DNA of 64,000 nt from Nelumbo lutea (lineage: Eukaryota; Streptophyta; Magnoliopsida; Proteales; Nelumbonaceae). The notes beneath the pieces were generated by a model. It saw nothing but the letters and a program-made list of their open reading frames with translations. It was not told the DNA's origin and did not search any database. The stretch spans positions 65,777,655 to 65,841,654 of the forward strand of contig JAKGHH010000005.1 of assembly GCA_022828595.1 (NCBI GenBank), given 5' to 3'. Made by a program: the position numbers and the translations under genes. Position 1 is the stretch's first letter. Every line of letters begins with the position of its first letter. Of this stretch, positions 44,960 to 56,437 are shown piece after piece.

Positions 44960-45413
44960 ATTTGGCTACTAGCAACGATTGGAACTGAATAAGCTACTCC
45001 TGAACTGAAGATGATCTGCTCATCTTTGTAGGTGGCAGGAGCTGGTTGATTTGCAAGAATTGAGTTAGAGAACCCGGGGGTGTATACCCGGCGAGGTCAC
45101 TCCAATGGTTATGTTACACTTAGTAGTGAGCTGATAATGATATTAGAGAATAAGAGAGCTAGATGATGGTGAACTACTTGGTGGCGAGATGCCTCGTGGC
45201 AAGTTGCCTGTGTAGTGCTGAGTTGTGTAAGTTACCAGGCTACATGATGGTGAGTTGCCTGTGGCGGGTTGCCTGTATGTGCTGCATAGTGGCGAACTGC
45301 CTGTAAAGTGCCAAGCTGCACGATGATGAACTGTCTGTGGCGAACTGCCTGTAAGTACCAGGCTGTCTGTAAGTAACAGGCGTCATAATGTCATTGGTGC
45401 ACCAAATCCGCCC
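44960..45413 (+). mobile_element. LTR remnant (family of 37469-38176)
   Basis: Shares GATTTGCAAGA, ACCCGGCGAGGTCACTCCAATG and AATAAGAGAGCTAGA with the better copy, and ends GCACCAAATCCGCCCTCATCA. The middle is an irregular expansion of GTGGCGAGTTGCCTG-like units (45180-45370). Confidence 0.7.
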
Positions 45414-45416
45414 TCA

Positions 45417-45743
45417 TCAGGTTTTATACTTGAAAATCAGTAAACAAATACAAATCACAGTTCCTGTCATCAACAAAACCCGTCGAGCAGAATGGAAACT
45501 CGAATATCTGGGTCTTTCTGCACCGTCTAGTGTTTGTCGTCGCACTCTGCGCAAGCAACAGGCACGACCGGCGAGGATCATTGTGATGTGTTCTGCTTCT
45601 GGGGTATCTGCGATGACCGATACAATCCCTCGCGGAATCGCCTCTGCGAATTTGCTATCTTCCGAAGTCATGAATTGGTCAGTCCGGTTGATGTTGTTTC
45701 TGTAACCAAAGAGCTTTCCCTGACCAGAGTCTTTAAGGGCCAA
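45417..45743 (-). CDS. unrecognised open frame, 108 codons, possible gene fragment
   Basis: The minus strand is open for 108 codons from MALKDSGQGKLFGY with GC content clearly above the surroundings between about 45480 and 45760. A TATATAA word lies at 45821-45827 upstream on the same strand. I recognise no domain; residues 90-105 are hydrophobic (VLLMTGTVICICLLIFKY), but that end overlaps the LTR remnant border, so it may be chance. It could be a piece of a captured gene or a lineage-specific protein. Support is only composition, open length and the TATA-like word. Confidence 0.25.
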   Translation of the reverse strand: MALKDSGQGKLFGYRNNINRTDQFMTSEDSKFAEAIPRGIVSVIADTPEAEHITMILAGRACCLRRVRRQTLDGAERPRYSSFHSARRVLLMTGTVICICLLIFKYKT

Positions 45744-46003
45744 AGAGCCACGGTCCCATCTTCATCCATTATGTTCTCTTCTCTGACTTGAAAGGGAAAA
45801 AGTGACCATCAAGGGTTATATATGGTTGGGTTGGGTCTTCACTCCTCATTATGAACGTTACGGTCGGACGCGTCTCTGGCTTGATGCATTTTATGTAAAG
45901 GGTGTGTCGTGCTATTTGGGGCCCGTGTGGTTGCGGGGATAAAGGTTTCAAATAAGAGTTTTGACCTATCACAGGAGGGTTTTTATTAGTGAAAGTTATG
46001 ATC
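45744..46003. other. intergenic; no gene
   Basis: Nothing recognised beyond the TATA-like word mentioned for the neighbouring open frame. Confidence 0.35.
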
Positions 46004-46233
46004 ATGGTTTTCAAAAACGGACTGGACCAGACGTTCGGATCAGAAAACCGGGAATCGGTCCGTTTTTCTAAAACCGTTGATTTTGCTCAGCAAACCGCTG
46101 AACCAGTCGGTTAATCGTTCAAACGGTTTAGACCATTTTTAATTTGTTTTGTCAGAACGGGCCGACCGTTCTGACAGAACGGACAGTTCAACCGGTAACT
46201 GAACCCCTGACCGGTTCGGTTTTAAAAACCATG
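46004..46233. mobile_element. Mutator-like MITE, GGTTTT-AAAACC family, copy 3
   Basis: Termini ATGGTTTTCAAAAACGG and CGGTTTTAAAAACCAT are a good inverted repeat. Interior GTCAGAACGGGCCGACCGTTC is a palindromic core. No clear target duplication here. Confidence 0.85.
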
Positions 46234-46494
46234 ATTCTAATATCTCGTAGTTTATAACTACAGTTACATTATTTTTTTAAATAAAAAAAAGCAATAGCTA
46301 CAATATTAATATTAGTATTTTTTATTTATTGATACCTAGTTCCAGTGAATGCCTTGCGGAAATAAAATTTAACAATTTAATTTGCAAATTTCTTCAATTA
46401 ATTTTTTGTCTCACTATTTAATTTTACTTAAAACAACGTCATCTCAATCATATAAATACATACCTAGGTCCAGTGATGTAGATCTGATCTTTTA

Positions 46495-46613
46495 GGCTCA
46501 GTTTGGAAGGAGTACAAATATAAATATATACTGTATAAATACATACAAAATAAAATAAAATATAAGATTTTACATTCTACAAATTTGCATTTATACTCTT
46601 TCTAAACTGAGCC
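46495..46613. mobile_element. GGCTCAG Tourist-like MITE, best copy, TTA target duplication
   Basis: GGCTCAGTTTGGAAGGAGTA and the right end ACTCTTTCTAAACTGAGCC are inverted partners. The 119-bp element is flanked by TTA on both sides (46492-46494 and 46614-46616), the mark of PIF/Harbinger (Tourist) elements. The core has AAAATATAAGATTTTACA. Confidence 0.9.
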
Positions 46614-47114
46614 TTATGGTCAAACGCCGCAGTTCTTGAAGGCCGGAACCCTAAAAAATTAAGAAAAAAAATCTAAAAGCAAAAAAATAGAAGAGTGTAG
46701 AATATCATGGTTGACTTGATGAATATAAATTACTTTGGTTAATTGGTTTTCTAGAGATTAATTCGTACATTTATGTCATGAAACAAAGCTTAATTATCTT
46801 TCATCTTCTAATACTTTTCAATAAATAAATGAAAGACTAACTTTTAGAAAATAGCTAAATTGTTACTTGTTCTGTAAGCAGCTAAGAAAAAGAAATATAT
46901 TTTAATGGAGAAGAAATATGTTATTTTGTATAGCTTAACATTTTCAACAGATCCAATATGGTGAAGAAGCCCTGTGGTTTCTCTGCAGGAATTGTTTTCT
47001 AGTTTATGTCAGCCGCTTGCGTTTTCCCATGAGACCATGACAACAACACGGGGAGAGAGAAAAATGAAAGGAGCTATGCCCAATAAGGTGCAAGATAACT
47101 ACTTTGGAGCAACG
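46614..47114. other. AT-rich intergenic; no gene
   Basis: Nothing recognised. Confidence 0.4.
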
Positions 47115-47353
47115 ATTTAAAAACCGGATCGGATATGAAACTGTTTTAGGGATCGGTTTTCAGGTCAAATGGTCTGATTTTCTGGTTTGAATCAACGGTC
47201 CGTTTTGATTTAAAAATAAATAAATAAATGACCAAAAATCATTGTTTGGGTTAATAGATCAACGGTGTGATCACTTAGGTCAATGGGATTTTTGGCCCAG
47301 AGCGGTTTTAGGGTAAAATGGAACCGATTGCCTAACTGGTTTTCAAAACCATG
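47115..47353. mobile_element. GGTTTT-AAAACC family, diverged copy 4
   Basis: Starts ATTTAAAAACCGGATCGG and ends TTTTCAAAACCATG; CGGTTTTAGGG and AACGGTCCGTTTTGA inside. Weaker likeness than the other copies, with no clear flanking duplication. Confidence 0.55.
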
Positions 47354-47658
47354 CTTTAGAGTGCACTTATTCCAAGCAAAAAATGAAAATCATTTAAGGT
47401 AGACGTAGACCCAAGAACTCTCAAGCACGAGCAACAATTTGTTTTTATTTTTCCAAAGAAGCATGCTAATAAATAGAGATAATGATTGTTCAGTACACCC
47501 TGAGAATTCTTAGCCCCATCGTATAGTTGGGGTAGGTACTAGATCGGAATTGATGCCAATACACAGGGGTGGGGGTATTTCATTTTGATTTATATAGGGT
47601 TGCAGTAAAATTCAAAATTCTGTAGTGTGGTGCAGTATACTTTTTTGTACATCATATA

Positions 47659-47949
47659 TGGTTTTCAAAATCGGATCGGATCGGACAATCGAACAGGAAA
47701 AACCAGGAACCAATTAGGTGACTGGTTCTAGTTTTCCCCAAAATCGGATTTTTGCCAAAAAAAATGTTGATTTGGTTAGCAAATCGCTGACCCAAGTAGT
47801 TTAACCGTTCGATGGTTTTGACCATTTTTTTTTATTTTTTTAATTTTTTGTTAGAATGGGCCATCTGTTCAATTCAAATGATCAAACCATTCAACCCAAA
47901 AACCGGACCCCTGACTAGTTTGCTGTCTGAATCGATTTTAAAAGCATTG
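47659..47949. mobile_element. Mutator-like MITE, GGTTTT-AAAACC family, copy 5
   Basis: Starts GGTTTTCAAAATCGG and ends CGATTTTAAAAGCATTG. The flanking 9-mers ATCATATAT (47650-47658) and ATTATATAT (47950-47958) match at eight positions. Interior resembles the copy at 38361 over its whole length (AGGTGACTGGTT, GCAAATCGCTGACC, AACCATTCAACCCAA). Confidence 0.8.
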
Positions 47950-48803
47950 ATTATATATGCATCTAAAGTTCAAAAGCCATAAGATTTAGCTGAATGCTTT
48001 AGCTTTTAACTCTTATGTGAAACCAATGATAAAGCTCTAGCCTCCACTCCAGTATTTAAATACATGGGGTAGGGTCCATGAATTTATTACTGACGTAAAA
48101 CCTCATCATTGATTTCACACAGCCCATTTAACAACTAAAACATGGGTTCAGCTAATCCCAATTCTTGCCTAATGACCTTAGCCTCTGCATTAGCTTTTCA
48201 TCGTGCATGGCCCTCATAATTATATGAAAAAGAGAGACAGAAATACAAACAATGTGAACTAATATAGTAGCTCTGGATCGGTATCATTCAATATAAGAGG
48301 ACAGCACTTAGCAGTATAAGAAAATAAACACCTTGAACAATAAAAAAGCAATTAACATTTTCCAAATGAAAAATACCTCCAATTCTCAGATTTTAAGCAT
48401 TTCTAAGTTGGGATAATATTAACAATTAAGTTCCTAGGTCAAGAACACCCTCCACACATGAACACATCTTGCCATGGGCTGTAGAGGGGATTTACTACTG
48501 GGGCAGCCCTAAATCTAAGACCTTACGAAGAATTAATTAAGAGGGTGGCACTTGGTAACACTCCAACTTAATCTTGATTCCCCCAAGTCAAAGTGTTCCC
48601 ACGGGATTCTGATTTCCATTATGTTCATCTCATTGTGGAATCCAAACTACATTTTAATTTTTATGGGTGGGATTCAGAGGAGTATGTTAATAAAGACTGG
48701 CTCGAACTCGAAACTTTCACACTTATGACCCAATGCCGATTTCTACCGTATCAGAGATAATTGCCATGTTTGAAAAGGAGGAATGACGCTTGGTGAGATG
48801 GCC
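47950..48803. other. intergenic; no gene recognised
   Basis: Nothing recognised. Confidence 0.4.
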
Positions 48804-50060
48804 TCAAGCATCCCAAAAACAAATATACAGAGTAGTTGGATCAGACAAAAAAGAGTTAGAGATCTCCGTAGTGTAGCCTAAAGTTGCCAATCTGTCTGCA
48901 GTGAAATTCCCTTCTCTGTATACGTGATCATATGTAATCTGGAGACTCTTGCGATTGCAAATTTCTTGATATTTAGAAATGAAGTTGCTGACGTTCCACG
49001 GGGGATCTATACGACCACATAGGCTGTTGATAATGATGATTGAGTTGCCTTCGATAATGAATCTCAACTGATTGAAACTAGCCGCGCTGCAATGTGTTTC
49101 CATTGCAGCCCAAGCTTCAGCTTAGTTTATCGAACATTCCCTTATATCCCTACAACTAATCCATAAGATCCTACCACTGTGATCTCTCATTATCACCCAA
49201 TTGCACACCTTCCATCGGTCCTCTTTGATGCACATCGAAATTGATTTAACCATACTCCTAGCCGTTTTCATCCGCCTGACAAATACTTTATTGTTCCCAA
49301 TGTGATTGGTGTGGCTCAAAGGACATACCTTCATGGATTTCAAATGATCAAATCTGATTTTATCCACTAAACTATGGATGGGTACAGTACAATTATTAAA
49401 TATTTTTTTTTATTTTCTTTTTTTCCAAATGTTCCATAGGCTGCATTACCATTTGGAAACGATGCAAATAAGTGTGAATTTAAATATATAAAATGTATGG
49501 CGGTTCATATAAATTGTAAAATTGGGTTAATTTTGCACTGACAAATTTATCTTCTTGACAAACAGACTTTTAATTGTAATTGATGCAAACATAAATTCCA
49601 ATAAAACATATGTTTTTTTTTTTTTTATCAAAAACCCACTTGAATGCAAATTTACTTCTTTTTTTATTGATATACTTTTACATCTTATTATCAATGTAAA
49701 TATGCATTAATCCATCATTTGTCGATGCATAAATGTAATGTTGCCAAACACAGGCAAAAGTGAACCAGAATGCAAATTTACCCTGAACCAAGATTTACAC
49801 TCCATTTGCATTATTTCCAAAAGCAACCATTATATAATATTTGCCATATCTACAGAAACAGTGTACTTTGCTTTGGTCCCGTTTACAGCCGGTCTATCCC
49901 ACCAATCTTTCATATCTTCATTTAGAAGAGTACAGGGAATCTTATCACTAAGAACAGTCCAAACTTGTTTGGATTCATTGCGGTTTCTCCACAAAAGGAG
50001 CACTTAGCATCACTCCTCATTCTCCAATTTCTCAATCTCCTTTTGGTCAAAATTCTGTCT
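48804..50060 (-). mobile_element. decayed LINE-type retrotransposon: zf-RVT and RNase H regions
   Basis: On the minus strand, 50060-49900 reads LMLRDRILTKRRLRNW then CSFCGE, the zinc-binding reverse-transcriptase (zf-RVT) motif of plant LINEs, and continues after a frameshift as VWTVLSDKIP. 49367-48804 reads VIMRDHSGRILW, RFIIEGNS, VYREGNFTADRLATLG and a C-terminal end, the RNase H domain. Between them (49390-49860) lie A/T-rich foreign segments, including the repeat related to 42255. Several frameshifts and stops mean it is dead. The reverse transcriptase should lie at higher coordinates. Confidence 0.8.
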
Positions 50061-51340
50061 CTAAGCATAAGATTTAAAAAAATTCAACTAGATCTCTGAC
50101 AACCTAATACTAATCCTTGTGATTTGTGAGGTTTAGTTTAAGCGGAGGACGCTATCGCCACCAAACCAAGCTACATAGTAAAAATTCATTGTTTCTTTTT
50201 CGCCATACGAAGCCGTGATTGTGGTCTAGCGCTGTGCAGATGATTCAGTTGGCTCGACCAATCAATGGATGTATTTTCTTTCCACATAAAAGACATTAGT
50301 TGTTTGATACTGGGTTATATTTAACCAAATGTACAGCATACACTTAAAGTTGCGAAACGAAATGACAAGGACGACCATGGTGCCATTTGAGTTTGAGATT
50401 CCAACAACCACATCCAGTAGATGATTTTACCATTATCAGTAGGAAGTGCACCTCATCTCATCTCATCTCATAGAGCATAATTTTAGGTCGTTGGCCTGCC
50501 TTCATCGTTTCACTGCAGACTGCCTGAAACTTAATTCTCTTTGATAGAAAAATAAAAAACGTATGGTAGGGATGCAAAAGTCGGTCTCATCGCTCTTCTT
50601 ACGGCAAGTCACCTGCCTCATTGTGATCACACTTCTTTAGAAATTAGAAAAAATAATAATATTTTAATATTTTTCCCTACTTTGGAAAAAGAGACATTAG
50701 GAAATATCTCAAGAAGACGTTCAAAAGTATGTCTTTTCCCTGGCCGCCCATCCTTCAATAATGGAACCCAACTTTTTTATTTCTTTTGCTTGATCTTTCA
50801 GGAATGTGATCCGTATTTCATATTGCGTGCTAGGTGCTACCAAAGGAGAAAACCTCGTTTTATCAAGCACATAGTTGGCGGAGGTTGCACTTCTCAATTG
50901 CGGTTCCAAAGTCTATCGAACACAGTCCACAGAGACACGTTACTACTCTCACGATCAGGGGCCTTGCCCCAAAGTAACAAGCCTGGTGTCTATTTTTCAA
51001 GACAACTCATAAATATCTTTCTCCCGCTGTTGCCGCCAGCAAGGCACAAGACAACCACAAATCGACTTATCCCATTCCCATGCTTTTGATGTATTATTAG
51101 TAGTGCTGAAAATTGAGATTTTGAGGCTCACCCACATGTTAAAAAGTATTATTTTACATTGCATACGGCGACATTTCTGATTCGTCGTGTGGATGTGGTC
51201 AATCCAGCTGGTCCCTCCAAACCACCTTACAGATTCATGCACAACAACAAAATCTATAACTTCTATCTTGCCCTGGCCCATCTCAATACTCTGCAGAATG
51301 CAACCAACTTTTGAAAACCAGCCGGCAAAATAAACCAAAA
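50061..51340 (-). mobile_element. probable further LINE remnant, strongly decayed
   Basis: Continuing upstream on the minus strand there are broken open stretches with LINE-like flavour, e.g. KIIYWMWLLESQ near 50440-50400 and DGRPGKDILL near 50745-50720, but frames shift often and no reverse-transcriptase core (YADD) was found. Assigned mainly by position next to the zf-RVT piece. A CATCT run lies at 50453-50470. Confidence 0.35.
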
Positions 51341-51454
51341 AACAACACTAGTAGTTAGTTTGATTCCACAAGGGTCCTTCCCTACCGTCAGATTAGAATT
51401 TCATGGCCCCACCAAGATGATAACCGTGAACCCGAAAGTCACCCGGATCCAAAG

Positions 51455-51592
51455 CTCATTCGTTGGACTCTCACGAGAACTATACCCACCTTTACCCACA
51501 ACATACTACCCCCGTCCCCGTGAATTGGAAACATCTCTGAATAATACTATATTCTCCATGTGTGGTTGCGATGAACGTGGGCAAGATATCCG
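51455..51592 (-). mobile_element. foldback element, GGATCTCCTGCCCACG family, copy 4
   Basis: CTCACGAGAACTATACCCAC at the left and ACGTGGGCAAGATATCC at the right are the family ends. Core CCCGTGAATTGGAAACATCTC and CTCCATGTGTGGTTGCG matches the others but lacks part of the middle. Confidence 0.75.
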
Positions 51593-52026
51593 GACTTATG
51601 TTTAATTGTTGGTACTTGGTATAAAAGAAGGAAATGGGCAAAGGGTAACTGGGTAAGTAAGCGCTTGATTAATGCAGTCCAAGGGATAGTATCAGTTCTG
51701 AAACAAAAATAAAATGGCTCAGGCGCTTGAACTCGGACAAATGCTCGAGGCCGAAAAGCTATCATCGTCGCCATCCAATACATAGCCGTCTGGCAAGTAG
51801 CCGGGTGGCAGCTGGCAGGCAACCCCTGTACACCTCCCCACTCAACTTTTTAAAATTAAAATTGATGATTCAAGGAATAAACAAAAATTTTTGGATTAAA
51901 AAATCATTCCCATCTCTTCTCTCGATTGACGGGGAAACTACAGAGAAAAACAAATCATATATATATATAAAAAAGGAGTCCTTACAGTCTTTCAGCTGCA
52001 CAAATTTTACACTGAGAACGAAGCTT
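51593..52026 (-). other. 3' flank of the zinc-finger gene
   Basis: Should contain the 3' untranslated region of the minus-strand gene. A (TA) run lies at 51958-51968. Short frames here are not supported. Confidence 0.4.
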
Positions 52027-54368
52027 CTATAACAATGCCGGCGGGCTGTTGGGCTTCCTCTCAGAAGCTTCTTCCCACGTCCTCCCAGGCGAACTCCCAC
52101 CACCTCCGAACGATGCGGCAGCAGTTGTCACATCCAGCCCACCTCCAATCGACGTAATCAGAGCCGAGAGCCCACCCGTTGGAGCACCACCACTGCCCAT
52201 CCCCAGCCCAAGAAGATCCAGTGTAGTCGGCCTCGGCCCGAACAAAGATGATTGGCCCATCATCAATTCTGTCAGTCCAGTGGCAGTACCCCCTTCGCAA
52301 GGAAGCCCAAGCCCAAGCCCAGCTGCCAACGGTGCGGGCTCTGCCTCCATTCGCCGACTCCATTGCAAGCTCTCTTGCTGTTCCGAAGGCGACGAGGACG
52401 ACATAGTCAGACCCAAACCTCGCAGTAGTGATGCATTCGTGCCAGCAGCACCCATCTGCGCTGCTTTCTGAAGCAGCGCGGTGGCAGACATTGCCGGCTG
52501 CGGAGGCGGAGCAAATTGCCGACGCTCTGCCCCAACTGGAGCAAAAAGCGAGGTAGATGAGAGACAAAGCGATGTTGGTTCCGCGGCAGAACCAGCAGAG
52601 AGAGTTGTCGGACGCTCCGAGCGTGCCATGGCGCAAATCAAATCTGAGAAGGAAGAAGTCTGTGGTTGCAAGCTTCCTGCAGCAGCCGAGGAAGCGAATA
52701 GGCTTGCAAATACATTGCTGCTGTTGTTGCTGCTGCCGCAGCCATTGCTGCTAGAGTTGCTGCTGCTGCTTCCGTCTAAGCAGGTGGCTGATGGGGCATG
52801 ATTTAAAATAACGCTGGGATTTTCCTGCACCTCCGGCAACTCTGAAACACGAAACGAAAAAGAAAAGAAAAGAAACTGAGTTGCCGCTTATCCTAGAGGA
52901 AGGAAGAAAGGGAGATAGAAGAAAGCAAGCTTTTCTTTCACTTCTTTTCCTTTATTTTTTTAAGAAAAAGGGTCGAACGAAAAGGAGAGCCAATCATAGC
53001 CTCCTTTCTTTCAATCCCCATCCCTTCCGTGTTCCGATCTTTGGAATTTCTTTATCGATTGCAAAGATTGAATCACCCGTCCGGAACTCGAAATCCTCCG
53101 GAAAGTTTTATCAGAACTTTACCTGTTTACCAGAAAGCCCCTCCTCTCCCTTCTCTCTCTACCGGTAATGTGTTCGTTCTGATGATCTAATCTTCTTCTT
53201 TTTTTCGGGTTAATTGTTCCAATCTAATCTCCAGATCTCCGGAAGAAAACAAAACCAATACAAGACAAAATATGCAAAAATCCAAAAACCAGACTCAAGA
53301 GGCAAGAGAGGGGATGTTTTTTTATCTTTTTTATATTTTTAAACAAACAAAACCAGATCCGACAAAAAACAAACGAGAAAATGTTATAAAACTTCCTTCT
53401 ATTGACCGTCCTTTCACCTGGATTTTGAATAGGCAAACCCGCAGAAATCACAGGAGCAGACGATGCAGGAGGAGGAGACGACGTAGCAGCAGTAGCAACC
53501 ATCTGAAGCTTCGGATCTTCTTCAGAATTCGAATTAGCAACCGTCTGAGCTCTGGCGCTCTCCTCTGCCAACGCATCGCAGAAAGCCCTATGAGTGATGA
53601 AGCTATCCCTCCTTCAGGAACGAAGAAACAAACAAACACCAGCACCAAAGTAACAAACATCAGCACCATAGCCAAAGCCCTAACTTCGAAACAATAACAC
53701 GAGAGAAGAAATGATCAACTTAAGAGAAGATAAAATTAAATAAACCTAGAAAAGAGGGTTCCGCAATCGCATCTGTATTCTCTGGTTCCGCATGTCTTCG
53801 AATGAGCCTTCCAATCGAACTAGACGGTGTATTTCTTGGAATACTTATCGCATTTTCATTTCTTCTCGCCATGCTTCCTGCAGAAATGCTTCTTTATTCC
53901 AGTAAGATCGCCCAAAGCTCTTGATGGATCGTGATGAACACACGAGGGCTCAGGGCAGACATAGACTCGCTTACGAACTTCTTTGCTCGACCGCTGCCGG
54001 AGCTTCCAAGGAAGATTGTGACCACGGCGGTGAAGTTGCAGGTTCTGATCGCGTTGGAATCCCTTGTTGCAGATCTCGCACACGAATCTGTTCGTCGCCA
54101 TTAGGGTTTTAGGAGATAACGCGATAACCTCCGCGTCTGGATCTGCAACCCAAGATATAAAACAAAATTAAATAAAATGGAGAAATAAGACAAAAGATAT
54201 ATATTTTTTGTGCTTATCTTTAACTTTACCTGGCATTCCAGGGAGATTGCGCTTTTTCTTTGTCGTCGTCGACGGTGGAGCTGTTTGGTTACCAGAAGAC
54301 GACGCACTAGCTTCTCCTGAAGCTGTAGAAACAGTGACCGCGGACGTATTCTCCAACTCGGCAGGCAT
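52027..54368 (-). pseudogene. INDETERMINATE-domain (IDD) C2H2 zinc-finger gene with two internal stops
   Basis: Exons 54368-54230, 54142-53746, 53611-53418 and 52841-52027 keep GT-AG sites and phase; without the stops they would encode 514 residues, normal for the family. Exon 1 has the nuclear-signal word KKKRNLPGMP; exon 2 reads DPDAEVIALSPKTLMATNRF then ZF1 (CEICNKGFQRDQNLQLHRRGH) and ZF2 (CPEPSCVHHDPSRALGDL...). A TGA at 53856-53858 replaces the Trp after HGEKK, and a TAG at 53820-53822 replaces the Gln of the AVQSDW motif, both in ZF3; Cys-to-Tyr, Ala-to-Thr and Ser-to-Phe changes lie in the same stretch. ZF4 (CGTREYRCDCGTLFSR), RDSFITHRAFCDALAEESAR in exon 3, and the C-terminal MSATALLQKAAQMGA and TLDLLGLG motifs in exon 4 are intact. 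IDD factors bind DNA and partner GRAS proteins. As written, translation stops at 141 residues with only ZF1-ZF2. Recent loss, or a truncated product, are both possible. Confidence 0.9.
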
Positions 54369-56437
54369 ATTTCCCAAAATTCTATGATTCTATGGGTAAC
54401 CAAGCTATGGCGGAATCCGAAATTCCGAGATTTTATTTTATTTTTTCAAGTGGAAGAATCCAAAGGAGGCTTCAATATATAGCCTGCTGCCTGCCCACTG
54501 CCCACCTAGGGTTTCTTCACAGCTCTTACCTACCAGTCACAAGCTCTGCTTTATCCAACTAACAGTTCCGACGTATCTCCGGCAACTAATCAGAAATAAA
54601 CAATAGTTCCCAAGACCATTCATATCGCACTTGAACTGAAAACAACGCCGGAAAGACAAAGCAGCAGCTAAATCAAACTTAAACCCCAAACAACCAACAC
54701 CCGGAACTAAAGAACCACTTATCTCCGGCAGCAATACCCTCTGATCCAGCGAAGCTGTCGGAATCCTGACTCAGCTGTAGAAAGCATCGCCTGAAAAGAA
54801 GAATAGCCAAACAAAAAAATAAAATAGCTGTCAAAGTTTCTCAAGCTTCCGACATTTCACACGGCCGAAATCTAGGCATCCTACTACACCATCAGACAAA
54901 CCGAAACGTTTCGACTAATAATCCGATATTTCAGCGATTCCGCGTCTACGTAACGATGAAAATTGGGCTGGGTCGGTGAGCCACTGCCGGACTGAGAAAA
55001 AAGCCGGTCTCATTAGTCGGCTTTAAAAAAGGATTTCGGATAGAAAGAGAGCTCTCTCTCCTCTCTCTCTCTCTCGTCTTTTGAAAGAGACCAAAAAAAT
55101 AAAGCGGCGGCAGTTAACTGTGGTTAAGATTGAACCGTGGGTGTTAACCACGGTTAAATGAAACCCTACGCCCAAGTTTTCTTCCCCCAAGTGAGTGGGA
55201 CGACTACATGGGGCCCTCCCCTACTGTTTGTCGTGTAGTGGTGGAATTAACAATCAAGAATTTCCTTGACTTCTGCCAAAAAAAAAGTGAATTTATGTTC
55301 CTTATCTACTTCTTTACCGTCACATGCAAATTATTAAGCCAATGACCTGACTCAAATGACGATAATGCCACTGAACTGAAATTAAGGCAATTTCTTCCTC
55401 TTGACGGAAACATGTTGTAAAATTACGAAAATACTCTCAAAACATGGAAGCCGAATTTAGAACTTGGAACTTGGAAGGAAGCTGGTTTTCCATTTTCAAG
55501 CACGTTTTAGACATTTTAGTTTCTAAACGGACTGTGTCCGTCGGGTTGGGTAGTTGGGTTGGACCGAATTCAAGTACCGCCCATACAGAAGTGGAAACTG
55601 GAAGGAGTTGTCTTCTTATTTCTAAAATAAATAATAAATCCAAGAGAGAGAGAGAGAGGAAAAGGTAAAGGCGCTTTTGTCTTTTTACAGAACCTTACTG
55701 CACACCGATAAATGGACATCTACACAAAGGCGTTCATCTTTTTCAAAAGTTACAGTTACAGAAGCCAGACGTAAGGCAAAGGGTAGTTCGGACCTTACTG
55801 TACACCAATAATGTTTTCTTTTCTCTCTCTCACCTGTTTGGGCACGGGATCTAATCTCAGCATTATTTTTATTTCTAAAGCATGGAAGCTGACGTGGCAA
55901 CCCACGACATCACTCGCTTTTTTACGTGGCAACTTTCATTTCAGTCCAGAGAGTTAATCGGTACTGAGAAATTGACGACATCAAGCGATAATCATATGGG
56001 AGAGCGCTCACAACTCACATGACAAAACAAAAAGCCCTCTGGGAGGCTGGGAGGCTGGACTGGGACCGCTGTATTTTATCAATTATCACTCACTGATTCA
56101 AGAAGTTAGAAAGAAAATTTTAATTTGTCCAGAAATTCCGAGTTAATAATGAATCCATGCTAACAAATACGTTATATGTGGAAGCTAATTCAGATGGCAA
56201 CTGCTTGTTGCAGAAAAAAGTGAAGCACCAAACACTTTATTATGGCCAGGCCGTGGTCCAATCATGTAGAAAAGGTTTCCCAGAGATCAGATTCCTATAA
56301 AGGAAATGATCTTGGTAGGCTTGTTTTCTTGCTATTACCAAAGCAGAGATCCCTTCTCAGATCTCCATGGCAACCACCTTGCCTGGTGAAACATTTAATT
56401 TGGGGCTCTCAACGTTTCAGGCTTCAATGAGGATTGA
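54369..56437. other. 5' flank of the zinc-finger gene and intergenic
   Basis: The minus-strand leader and promoter occupy the first several hundred bases. An AG before GCGATGCTTTC near 54791 and a GTAAGAG near 54535-54529 could mark a 5' leader intron, but this is weak. A CT-rich run is at 55050-55076. Beyond 55.2 kb no gene is recognised. Confidence 0.35.

Noticed and set aside
52049..52801. Plus-strand frames of 140 and 106 codons
   Set aside because: Antisense to exon 4 of the zinc-finger gene, whose Ala/Gly/Ser codons keep the opposite strand open.
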